Shown piece after piece: positions 53,101 to 64,000 of a DNA stretch of 64,000 nt (the first letter of the stretch is position 1; every line of letters begins with the position of its first letter). The translations under genes and the position numbers were made by a program. The notes below the pieces were generated by a model. The model saw nothing but the letters and a program-made list of their open reading frames with translations, was not told the DNA's origin and did not search any database. Origin of the DNA: Tanytarsus gracilentus (taxonomy: Eukaryota; Arthropoda; Insecta; Diptera; Chironomidae); assembly GCA_038502055.1 (NCBI GenBank), contig JAXRKN010000027.1:806001-870000 (forward strand), given 5' to 3'.

Positions 53101-55775
53101 TGTGATATTCAGCAGATGAAAGTTGACTTTCTTCATTTATCCACGACTCTTTTGAGTAACTAGTGCTTAACCACTTTTCAGATCTCTTTTTTGGATTTTT
53201 AATAACTTCTTTGAGTCTTGCGTGCAAATTTTTGCCCATTTTTGTGATATACCGACTGTGCAGTGGAAATCCAGAGCAATCAATTTCTTTCGCAAAAATA
53301 TTTTTCTTTTTCAATTCTTCGACATATTTTCTAACTTCTTCCGCTTTTCCACTAATTGTTGTTGACTCAACACTGTTATGGCAAGCGATGTCGATTGTTG
53401 ATGGCAAAGTTTTCTCAATTTCTTTGTAGTTCAATCCAATTGCAGCCATTGCACCATCAACTTTTTGAGTTTCACAACTTGCAACTGCACGTGCGTGAGC
53501 TGCCAAAATTGTCTCTTCAGCTGTCCAACAGCCATCACTATATGAGCAACCCATTTCACCCAGTGAATGTCCAATTACGTAATCAGGATTAAGACCAAGA
53601 GCTTTAAGCACATTCGTGAGTGCAATTTCAATCGCAATAATTCCAATGTAAGAATTGAAAATATTTTCAAACACACTTTTGTCTTTTGAGGTTAGAATGT
53701 GCTTTAGGTCGACTCCTTTTTTGCTCAAAATTTCGTGACATTCGTTTATGGTCTCAGCAAAAATTGGAATTTTCATCAGGTCATCGCCCATTCCCGCCCA
53801 CTGACTTCCAATTCCACTGTAAACCCAAACCATTTTTCTCTTTTCTCCTTCATTGAAAAATTTCACGTCACGCTTGACGCAAATTGATTTTTGATCTTGC
53901 TTAAAAATTCCAAAACCTCGATAAATGTTTGCTGGATTTGTTTGAGTTTGTGAATTATTTAAGAGAGCAGTAAACTCAACATCCAGTGGACGCTTTGTGA
54001 TTTCATCGAAAACTGCATTTACAGCATTTTCAGTTCGACCCGTCCACAAAACCATTCGATCTAAATTGTCAGCCGGAATTCCATGATTAATTTTCTCTTT
54101 GAGATTTCCATGAAAAAGTGCGTGGACATTTGCGCCGCCTAGTCCAAAACTGTTCATTGAAATGTAAGGTCCACTCAAAGCCTCAACATCGGTCACAACT
54201 CGAATTCTTTTTTCCGCAAAAGCTTCGATGTCAGATCGAATTTTCGTTAAATTTATGTTCGGCGCAATTTTGTGACTTTCAAGTGCTAAAAGAATTTTAG
54301 CGATCGAAGCGACGCCAGATGACGCTTCCGCATGACCCATGTTGGATTTTACACTTCCAATCGCGAGCGGTTTCGTTCGATTTCTGTTTTTACAATAAAC
54401 TTCATCGATTGCCGCAACTTCTTCCGGATCGCCAAGGCGAGTTCCAGTCGAGTGAGCTTCAACAAAATCAATTAAATTTGGATCAATTTTTGAATCTTTG
54501 AAGAAATCTTCCATCAATTTTTGTTGCATCACTCGACTTGGGAAAGTTGATCCTTCTTTTTTGTAGCCATCATTGTTTGAATTTGTGTAGAGAAGTTCCG
54601 CGTAAACTCGCTTTGAGTCTTTCTTGCGTTGGAGGAAAACAACACAAATTGTGTCGGCTCGAGTGAAGCCGGAAGCTTTTTCGTCGAAAGGTCGACAGTA
54701 TTCGCCATCGGGAGCCAAGATTCGGTGTCTGAGGGAATAGAAATATTTTAGAAATTAGATTAAAGTTCAAATTTTGAATTCAATTTTTTTAAATTTTTCA
54801 GTTAAAAATTATTTTCTAATTTTGTAATGTGAAAAACCAAATTTTAATAAACCACTTAAGATCAAAATTATCTTTTAAATTTCAAATTTAAGTTCAAGTG
54901 TTTGAAGTTCAAAAATTTAATTCTAATCTTTTAAGTTCAAATTTTTTAATGTATAAATTCAAAAATAAGTTAGACTGTTTGAAATTAAATTTTTTTAATA
55001 TTTTAAGATCAAAAAATTTTAATTTCTATTTCAAGTTCAAATTTTTTTAAAGTTCAAAAATCAAAATTCAATTTTAGGCTCAAAAATTAATTCTAAAACT
55101 TTACCTGCTGTACTCAATCGTTGACATTTGATTGAGAATTAATTGAGAGCCACCAACAATTGCTGCATCGCAAGCGCCACTCATGATATATTTAAAAGCA
55201 CAATCAAGTGCATAAGCTGACGATGAACAAGCAGTGTCGAGAGTCATTGAAGGTCCACAAAGACCCAAAGCATATGAGATGCGATTTGATATGTAAAAAT
55301 TTGCGTTTCTGATGGTTGAAAATTTAGAAAATTTGCTTTAAAAAAATTCAAAATCTCACCCCGACAAAATTAAACCCTCTTTAGCAGGAACTCGATGAAA
55401 AAACGCATCTTTCGAGTCACTATAACAATTTCCAATAAAAACACCCGTTTTACTTCCAACCAACGATTGCGGACTCATTCCAGCATCTACAATCGCCTCA
55501 TAGCAGTGCTCGAGCAGGCATCGCATTTGAGGATCCATCGTGTTTGCACTTTTATCGAGAATTGAGAAAAAACTCGCGTCAAATTTCTCGAGATTTTGAA
55601 TTTTTCCCGTTCTCAACGGCACTTCGGGATGAAAATGTTTCCATCGATTTTCATCCTCGTCGGTCATGTCAATTTTATTATAGAGTTTATGTGAAAATTC
55701 ACTGATGTTGTTCGATGCGGGAAATCGACCGGAAATTCCCGATATAACAATCATGTCTTTAGTGTCTTCACTCAT
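47142..55775 (-). CDS. FASN: Fatty acid synthase, complete type I
   Basis: Seven exons, 55775-55360, 55308-55105, 54728-52905, 52331-49820, 49654-49305, 49238-48182 and 47747-47142, join to 2322 aa. The cytosolic homodimeric enzyme makes long-chain fatty acids from acetyl-CoA, malonyl-CoA and NADPH. Domains: ketosynthase with DTACSSS (Cys about 165), EAHSTGT and KSNMGHAEAS; malonyl/acetyl transferase with GHSLGE (about 590); dehydratase with GHVIDGKTLFPG and the later D-x3-Q in FIDCLIQ; an inactive methyltransferase-like spacer; enoyl reductase with HSGCGGVGLAAIQ; ketoreductase with GGLGGLGLE and SNYGMAN; acyl carrier with LGMDSLMG; thioesterase with GYSFGS and the histidine of EGDH. All catalytic residues I can check are present. 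Insects often have several FAS genes for fat body versus cuticular lipids; which one this is cannot be told. Confidence 0.95.
47850..48120. repeat. About 21-bp tandem repeat in FAS intron 6
   Basis: Roughly ten worn copies of ttagaccattttaaatttt fill the intron between the carrier and thioesterase exons. Confidence 0.85.
52400..52890. repeat. AT-rich repeat tract in FAS intron 3
   Basis: Many degenerate copies of ttttcaagttcaaaatcaaat, spaced by about 25-40 nt. A similar tract, less dense, lies in intron 2 (54780-55095). Confidence 0.7.
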
Positions 55776-58562
55776 TTTTGATAATTAATCAATTTTTAAT
55801 CCACTTAAATTTTTTTTGTCTTTGAAATTTTTTAAGACTCCGATTTTCACTTCCAACTTCTCCGCGATTAAAAAAACTTTACTTGATTGCTTTTGAACGG
55901 CTTTTCTTTTTATACCCGAAATTAAATTATGTAGAAACATTTAAATTAGAGTTTTTTTGACTAATCATGTGAAAGTAATTAGCAAAATGGGATTTTATTT
56001 GAATAAATTGGTGGAAAATAATTTTTTGGTAAATAAAATTTAAAAATGTGTTTATTAAAATTTAAAAGTTTTTTAACGGTCATTATTTTTTTAAACTTTT
56101 TTAAGGGTCATTATTTTTTTTAAAAAAGTTAAACGGTCATTTTATTTAAAAAATTTACTGAATTTTTTTAAAAATTGTAACTGTCATATTTCAAAAAATT
56201 TTAACGGTCACTAATTTTTTAAGTTTTTTTAACAGTAATAATTTTTTTAAACATAGATTAATTTTTTATGAAAAAGTTTAATTTAAAATTAATTTTTTAA
56301 CCGAAAAATCTAAAATTAAACCCACAAATTTACACGTTGTGCATAATTTAAATTGTCGACACGCTTTAATTGAAAATGGATTTTGATTTCGAATCAAATT
56401 TGATGTTTTTTTTAGAAAATAAGGAAGATAATTTAATTTGAAAAAAAATGAGTCAATAATTGAGTTTGGAAAAACAAAATTTCAACTTCCTTATTGACAA
56501 TAATTTCACTCAATTATTGACTCATTGTTTTTCAAAATCAATTAGACTCACATTATGTCATTGGTTTGTTAATTAAAATCAAATTTATTCAAGGTTCAAT
56601 CAAGTTCATTAAGAAAGAAATTTTAGAAAGTCAAAGTAGAATATTTTCAGGGTTGAAGGTTAATTTTACTGTTTTTTTATCAAGGCTTGATAATAAAAAG
56701 AGGGAAATGACTCTAAATGGCAGTTAATCACCTTAACATTAGGGCTAGACATTAAATCAATGCCAATTAGAGTGAAAAATATTGAGAACTGTCATTGAGA
56801 CTGATTAGAGCTGTTTTTTATTTGGAAATTATTCAAAAATTAAAGTCGAAATAATTTGATAAAAAAATTTAAAAAATTCAAATTTTTTTAATTTTAAGAA
56901 AAAAATAAGTTTTTTCAAATTTTAACGGTTTTCAAAAAAAATTTAATTTTTTAAACTAAATTACCTCAAAATTAACATTAAAACCGAAAAGAATTTTTAA
57001 CATCTCAAAACTCAATTTACATAATTTTTTTCTTCTCATTTTACAATTTATTTTACGAGTCAGCGACAATTGTTTTATAGTAAAAAATCTACAAATGCTT
57101 CCGCACATGTTCATCGTCATCATAAACAAAAAAATTCCACGTGCTCTCCACACATTTTGCTACACTCGTCTCGTCGCTTTTTGAGTTTGCGCGCTTCTCA
57201 ATTTCTCGACAATTTTTTTGCATCCCTTTTTTCTCTTTTCAGTTGGCAACGAGAACTCGGATGAGTAAGAAGCGGACAAATTTTTGTGATGAGTGAAAAA
57301 ATAATTTTTTAACAGTTTTATTTAGATTTTAAGTTTTTATAAAGAGATTTTAAGAATAAAGGAAAGGTGAGTTGATGGATTGAGATTGAAGGAAGTGAAG
57401 TTAATTAAAATTTAGAGGAAATAAATTGAAAATGTTGTAAAATATTGAGAAAAATTTTTTTTTTTGTAAATTGGATTAAAAAAATTAATTTTAAGTCACT
57501 AAAAATTTAATTCATAATCTTGAAATTTCTAATAAGAAAAAATCAAATAAATTAGACGAAAAATCAATTTAAATTTTTTTTTTATATTTCTCATTTTTCT
57601 TAATATGACGACAAAAATTCCCACGCAGCTCATCAAAAATGTCATTTCCATTACTCACAAAATGTTTTCTTTTTCTCTTCATTATTTTTCCTCATTAAAT
57701 GTCAAAATCACGAGAATTTCCTTAAAGTAAATTACGATGGATTATTTTCGCCGTCCAATTTGTGACCTTGAAGAGATTTTTCTCGTACCGTAACATGAAA
57801 AAATTATCCATGGGCAGCTCATGCTCAGTTTGTTGAACTTTTAGTGTATTTTTTTATTAGTCGAGTTCTGAGAGTTGGAGAGAAGAGAACAAAAGAGAAA
57901 TGTGATGTTTTTGTGTTGCCATGAGAGTTGTTTCGAAGGGATTCAATTGAGCGGGGAATTGTTTGATGAAGTTCGAATTTCAAGGCTGTTCACAAGGGAG
58001 CTCAAGTCATTATTTAATGACTAAATGTCAAAGGACAAAATTAATGCGATACGATAATGAATTAATGGTTTTTTCGATGTCATAGCTATATTTTTTTGTA
58101 AATTCGAAATAATTAATTTTTATTTTTAATCTGACCATTATTTTTTTAATCTAACTCTGGTTTTTAAAATTGATATTTTAGTTTATTTAAAAACTTAAAA
58201 AATAAATTCAAATTTATATTTTTTAATTTTAATTTAATTTTTAAATTTGAATTAATTTTTTAATCTAACTCTAACTTTTTAAATTTAAATTTTTTAATCT
58301 AAGCCTGGTTTTTAATCTAATTGAAATTTTTTCATCTCAATATAAATTTAAGAAATTTTATTTAAACTTTTTTAATACTTACTAAAATTTTAATCTAGTA
58401 TTAAATTTTTTAATCTAGTATTAATTTTTTTAAATCTTACATCAATTTTTTTAATCCTAATCCAAATTTTTCTAAATTTAAATCTTTTTTTTTTCAATTT
58501 TCAGACCAAAACCTACCCAAAATACCTCCTAACAAAAATATTCATCAAAACACTTCTCAAAA
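55776..58562. other. Intergenic between FAS and gene C
   Basis: FAS (minus) and gene C (plus) point away from each other. Contents: worn repeats with aacggtcatta (56060-56260) and tttttaatctaactct (58130-58460), and no coding frame of quality. A splice acceptor at 58502-58503 with an in-frame stop behind it shows that gene C has at least one upstream non-coding exon somewhere in this region. Confidence 0.55.
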
Positions 58563-61500
58563 ATGCTGCAACTTTCTCGAATAAATCCCTCGACAATCAA
58601 AGAGATTCAGTGCTCAGTTCAATTGACTCAAACTAACCTCGCAAAGAAAACTTTTGAGATTCTTAAAATTAAAAATTGTCCATCACTCGAGGAGGCTTTC
58701 GACTTTATAACTTCATCGGAACTTCACAGTCATTTTCATCATGCAAAATGTGCTTTTGTGATTGTGGCTGAGATTCAAGGTGAAGTAAGGCAGCTCGACA
58801 GCGACGAACTTGAAGAGCTTTCAAAGCTCTTTAAAGATAAAAAAGTTATGATAATTTCGTTTGAAAGTGAAAAGTCTGAAATTTATTTTAAGCAACTTCA
58901 TGAAAGTAATTTTAAAAGCATTGAAAGTGCGCAGCTCGATGAAACTTTCAACTTTGGCTCTTTGCTTCATCGATTGAATTCACAAAGCTTTGGAGCTTTT
59001 AATGGAAAGCTTTTGGACACGACTGTCGACACTCAAACCTGTTATGATGGTAAAAGATTGATTGATTTTGCAGTCGAGAGCAACAAAATTCTCAGCATTC
59101 GATTTCTGCAACTCTTCAATTTTGATCTGAAACTTTTGAATCAAAAAAATGAAAGACCGCTCGAAATTGCAGCTGGTCACTCGACCATGGACGCTTTTAT
59201 TGCACTCTTAAAGTTTAAATTTGAATTTTGGAACGATGAACTATGTAAATGCGATTACAATTTGCTGCATTTGAGGAACAGCAGAGGTTTGACTTTGTTG
59301 ATGTTGGCGGCTGGAAGTGGAAATTCGGGTGTGGTGAATTTGTTGGTGAAATTCGGGGTGGATAAAAATTATGAGGTGAGTTTGGAGATTTTAAAGATTC
59401 AAAATTTATTGAAATTATTCAAAATTTTTTGATTTTAAAATTATTCAAAAAATTTTGATTTTAAAATTATTCAAAATTTTTTGATTTTAAAATTATTCAA
59501 ACTTTTTTGATATAAATTTTAAAATTTTCAAAAAATAAAATCAGGGGGCAGAACTAGTGGATTTACATTTAAATCTGGTAACAATTTTTAAATCTTGACA
59601 TTAATTTTTTCTGCGTCAAGTCAAAAATAAATTTTATAAAATTAAAAAATCAGAATCCACTTGTCCCACCCCCTGCATAAAATATTTTTATTTATTTTTT
59701 TAAAATATCTCATTAGATTCACGGTGACACTGCGGCCTCGCTCGCTTGGAAGAACAAAAAGTACGACACATTCCTCGTTCTCCTCAAGTTTGACGCTCGC
59801 TATCCTCGAAATTTTAAAAACCAACTCGAAGAGCGATGGGAAAATGTCCCGAAAGATCTCAAAAAATTCGTGACCGTAATTGAAACTTTTCACTTGAACG
59901 TCTCGAAAAATGAACTCGAAGAGTGCGAAAAAGTTCTTCACCATTATCCAAATATTTTTCACTTTTACAACATGAACAATCAATCGGCGGCATTGACGGC
60001 ACTCAAAAATAGCGAAACAAATTCGCTTCACTATGAGGATTTAATTCGACGCGGAATTTATTTGAGTTTCGATGAAAAGTTTGATGGAATTTTGAAAGAA
60101 ATTGAAACAAACAAAAAGTTCAAATTGCGCGGTAAAAATTTAATCACTTTGATGTCGAAATCTTATGTCGGTAACAGCACATCTTATGAGGAGAAAAAGA
60201 AGAAAATTTCGAGCATTTTGCGAGCTTTTCAAATTCTCAACGAGATCGAGCAAATTCGTCCAATTTTGGAGATTTTTGTGGCGCGACCGATTAAAATTAT
60301 TTTCGACTTTAATCGCTCGGCAATTCAGCATTTGAACCCGGAAAGCGGTGAAAGAAGTCCAGCGTCGTCGTTCCATCAAAAAGGTTACATTTACATAGGC
60401 GCAAAATACCTTTATGACGTTCGACTCGAGTGCGATGTCCTCGCAACTTTAGCTCATAAACTCTTACACTATGGCCTGCAAATTATTTACGAAAACGACT
60501 CAAGACCATACTTTCAAAATGACCTCGAAAAAAAACTCGAATTTGAGGAAATTTCTCAATTTTGTGAGACGCAAAAAAATGTCGAGAAAATTATCGAAAA
60601 TGTTTATGAATTCGACGAAAGTGAACAGCATGCAGAACTAATCGCTCGAATTCCTCACTTTCTCGCTTTTTACCATCACAACGATGAAAAACGGAAATAT
60701 TTTCATGAAAAGTTTAAGAAACTTTTTGCATTTTACGATCATCGAGTTGTTCACGACTTAAAATCGCCGCTAAGTGATTTGAGACTTAAAAATGAAATTT
60801 ACAAGCTCAACTGCAAACTAGAGCTCATTAAAAGTTTGCGTGAATTTCCAATAAAATTTAAACCTGAGTCGCTGAAAGTTAACGTAAATTATAAGGAGAA
60901 AAATTTAATTTTCCTCACAAACTCGCCGACTCTAGCGACTTTTGCGATTTTTCAAAGACATCGAGTCGAGTCATTCTACAATGGATCGTCGTCGTCACTT
61001 CAGAGTGGAAAGTCTGACAGCAGTCAACAGATTTGGCATCAGCAGAGACTCTTTTTGTATTCGACAATTGAAAACCTCGATGACGGCGAAATTTTACATC
61101 AAATTAAAGGAATTTTAAAAGTTATGGAAACTTTCGATTGCAAACTTTCACTCAATATTGTCATAAAATGCGATGGAGCGAGTTTGAAAGCTGTAAGAAA
61201 TGTTTCGAAAAAGTTTCAACCTCATAAATTGACTTTTGTGGTTGACGTCAATGGAAACACAATTAATCGAGAGGTTTTATGTAGGAGTTTCGATTTGAGG
61301 GATGTCTATCATGTTTGGAGTGATTTGACATCGCAATCACAGCATGGAATGATGGACTTCGAGGTTGAGTTTCAGGTGAGAGAAGTTAATTTTGAATTTG
61401 TGGAAATTTCTGTAATATTTTCTGATATATTTTCAAAAAATTCATAGTCTATCTTGTTTTATTAGTGTGGGCCCATAACCTGTTAAAAATATTTTTCAAA

Positions 61501-64000
61501 AATTTAAAACAATTTAATATTTCTTCAATTTTGTTTTAAAATTTGTCAAATTTTTTATTAATTAATTTATTTTAAATATTTTTAGGGTAAGTCGATGAAG
61601 TTAAAAGATTTTCTCTCTGAATCTTCACCATTGCTCAAAGAACTACCTCTAAACATCCTGATAGCCAACAAAAATCTTCAAATCGATAAGAAAATCGTGA
61701 ATGACACAAAATATTATGTGCGTCGAAAGTTCATCGACCGAACGGCTTGCTGTGACCGTTGGGATCACGAGAGAAATGAATTTGTCGATGAGTATGACAA
61801 ACCTATTAAAAGTTTTGATGAAATCTCCGGAACTGAAGCTACGAAAGTTATTTTACTCGCCGATGAACCGAAAGCAGGGAAAACTTCAACTTTTAAAAGC
61901 ATCGCGGTGAGATTAAAAGATAAATTCACGTCTAAATGGGTAATTTTCATTGACCATCATCATCATGCGGACGTTTATCGAACTTGCAAGTTGATTGACT
62001 GGAATCAACACAAACTCGCGCAATTTATTAGTCAAGACATTCTTCAACTTCAAGAGTTTGAACATAAAATTTTTGAAGATTTCTTCATCAACGGTCGAGT
62101 GATTGTTTTACTCGAAATGAATGTTTTCTATCAAGAAATTATCGATTTTGCTGTTCGAATTCAAGAGCTCTCAAAAAATCAACTTTGGATCTCTTCATGG
62201 ACGCAACATGCTGAAAAACTCGAAGAAGCTTTCAAAACAAAAGCTTTCAAGTTGGTTCCGTTCGATGAAGAAAATCGGAGAGAATTTTTTACTAAATTTT
62301 TAAACTCAAAAGAAATTGAGGATGAAAATGAAATTGAAAAGAGATTGGAGGAAATTGAAGAGTTCTTATTGTTTCATCATAAAGAAGATAATTTTCCGTG
62401 TGACATTCCATTGATGCTGAGAATGATTGCGGAAGTTTATGAAAAACATTTGGAAGGTAAGAAATTTTTTGAAAGCTGTAAATTTATTTACAAGTTTTTA
62501 TTTTCTTAAATTATTTAATTTATTTTTTATTAATTAATTTTCAAAAAAGCTTTCAAAGGTTTCAAAAAACATATAATTTTTTTAACTATTTCTTTTAGAT
62601 CCTTCATCACCACCATTTTCATCGAACAACCTTTACCTCGTCTACAATTCCTTCATAACTCGAACGCTCGGCAATTTTGCCTCAAATTCTCGACTCAATC
62701 TTTCACAACTCCATCAAAAATATGCACTCAAAGAAGTGTTTTGTCGTAAGAAGAGAAACGAATGCGAAGAAATTGTCAAATCACTTCAAATTATGCATCC
62801 ACGAGCGCCAAACACTCACAAAAATATTTTCACGTGCGGCATCATGTACAAAATTGAGAGAGCAAAGCTTAAATTTATTCACAAAACTGTCGCTGACTTT
62901 TTTGTGGCTCAATATTGCATTGATAATATTTTAAATGCACATTTGACTCCCGGAACTGAATCAGAGTTAAAATGCAGACTTTTCCTGACCATCATCATGG
63001 ACTCGAATCGATGCTACAAGACAATCCACAGATTTATTGACAATTACATTGAGATTAATGAATCGGAGTTGGAGGAGAGATTTGACGAAAGTTCTTACAA
63101 CTTTTTAAGCTTTTTTAAACCACCTCAACCCTATAGAAGTCTCTTGTGGCGTCTAGGTCGTAACCACTGCTTTTATTTAATTAAATTTTTAACTGAAATT
63201 TATGCTGATGATGAAAATTTATTGAAAGAAATGTGGAGCGTCATCAATGCCGACGGTTTCAGTTTACTTTTTAAGACAATCGAAAAAGAAGACGGAACAA
63301 TTGATTTTAAATTTACCGAGAAAGTCTGGAGTCTCGCTAAAGAAGTTTTCACCGATCGAAAAGATTTGATTGAAATTTTTAAAACAACTTTGGTTCGAAC
63401 TTCGACTTCAGTGTTTAAAAATGTCTTTCCAAGATTTTGGGAATTTGGAGAGAAATTTCTGACAATCGAAGAGAAAAAGAAAATTTTCACTAAAGACGCT
63501 CAAAGTTTATTTTTGAGAAATAAAACTAAAAAGTATTTTTTGGAGGTTTGTGAAATTGCGGAAAAAGTTTTGAATGGCGAGGAGATGAAAGTTTTCTTAA
63601 CAAATTGCGATCATGGAGGGAAAAATTTTTTGTATCATTTCTCTAAAATGGCGGATGATGAAGCTTTGGTGGAGTTTTTGGAAAAGGTGAGTGAAAAATT
63701 ATTTAAAGCTTAAAATAAAAGATCTATAAAATTTTTGAATAAAAGCTCCCTAAAAGCTTAAAAAAGTCTAAGGTTTTTCTAAAGTAAAATTTTTATACAT
63801 TTCTTTCCCTAGATTCGAAAATATCTCACACCCGATGAGCAAAAATCTCTTCTCACAAAGCGACTAACAAAAATGATTAGCGAAGACCGTAAAACACCCT
63901 CAAAAAGCTTTCGAACACTTTGGACATTCGCTGAAGATAATTTAGATCCGGAAGACATTAAAATAATTATTTTAACTACAAACTCATCTGGTTTTACAAT
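58563..64000 (+). CDS. Gene C: ankyrin / peptidase-like / NACHT-type P-loop protein (3' end outside window)
   Basis: Exons 58563-59375, 59717-61375, 61586-62456, 62599-63686 and 63813 onward join in frame to over 1530 aa; the gene leaves the window. The start is supported by an in-frame stop 27 bases upstream within the same exon. Order: a module with FEILKIKNCPSLEEA as in genes A and B; ankyrin repeats (PLEIAAGHSTMDAFIALLKF, GLTLLMLAAGSGNSGVVNLL, DTAASLAWKNKKYDTFLVLL; about 190-325); the peptidase-like module with KGYIYIGAKYL and AHKLLHYG (about 518), where the HExxH glutamate is lysine, and a conserved AELIAR; and a P-loop region with Walker A LLADEPKAGKTST (about 914-926). Walker B reads VIVLLEMNV, without the usual D-x2-DE. 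No transmembrane helix is seen so far. Best described as an arthropod ankyrin-NACHT (STAND) protein; role in sensing is inference. Confidence 0.82.
59395..59515. repeat. 33-bp tandem repeat in gene C intron 1
   Basis: Three to four near-identical copies of ttgattttaaaattattcaa with aaaatttt between, directly behind the exon 1 donor. Confidence 0.85.

Noticed and set aside
58563..64000. Classical vertebrate-type NLR with LRR end
   Set aside because: No LRRs appear up to the window end and Walker B is degenerate, so only an ankyrin-NACHT-like label is justified.

Overview
The window is nuclear DNA of an insect, most likely a lower dipteran (nematoceran, possibly a chironomid midge). The reasons are very AT-rich DNA with short GT-AG introns of about 50-70 nt, an insect visual opsin, a CYP6-type P450, a peritrophin-type chitin-binding protein, a C-type-lectin-like secreted protein, an animal fatty acid synthase and an intron-containing tRNA. 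The species call is inference. Family and domain names were read by eye, with no database search. Exon boundaries were read by eye; for each joined model the exon phases add up to an open frame.

Layout. 1-6.5 kb: a 702-aa secreted protein with a C-terminal lectin-like fold (minus) and a long-wavelength-type opsin (minus). 7.5-27.8 kb: five scattered paralogues of a small secreted leucine-rich-repeat family. One carries a 57-unit, 21-nt coding repeat; another ends in a long coiled coil. The family is interrupted by a gene-empty 7.5 kb stretch (13.4-20.9 kb) and by an ENOX orthologue (22.4-26.1 kb). 28.2-32.1 kb: a tRNA-Phe with an intron, a basic RGG/RD-rich nuclear-type protein, and a three-domain chitin-binding protein.

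32.4-44.1 kb is the most unusual part. Two long paralogous genes lie head to head (A, 33109-37798 minus; B, 38490-44047 plus). Each encodes a membrane protein without a signal peptide. The order is a conserved N-terminal module, an ankyrin-like region, a zinc-peptidase-like module, one transmembrane helix, EGF-like cysteine modules, an LDL-receptor class A module and a leucine-rich-repeat ectodomain. All introns are phase 1. Gene B has gained a DM9 (lectin-type) exon and lost the HExxH motif that gene A keeps. Loose fragments of their LRR exons lie beside and between them, and five copies of one short inverted-repeat element sit in their introns and shared promoter region.

44.7-55.8 kb holds a CYP6-like P450 and a complete seven-exon fatty acid synthase (both minus). 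From 58.6 kb to the window end runs gene C, a third relative of A and B. It carries the same N-terminal and peptidase-like modules plus ankyrin repeats, but here they are followed by a NACHT/STAND-type P-loop region instead of a membrane receptor. A, B and C together look like an immune-receptor-like family with membrane and cytosolic members. That function is inference from domain content.
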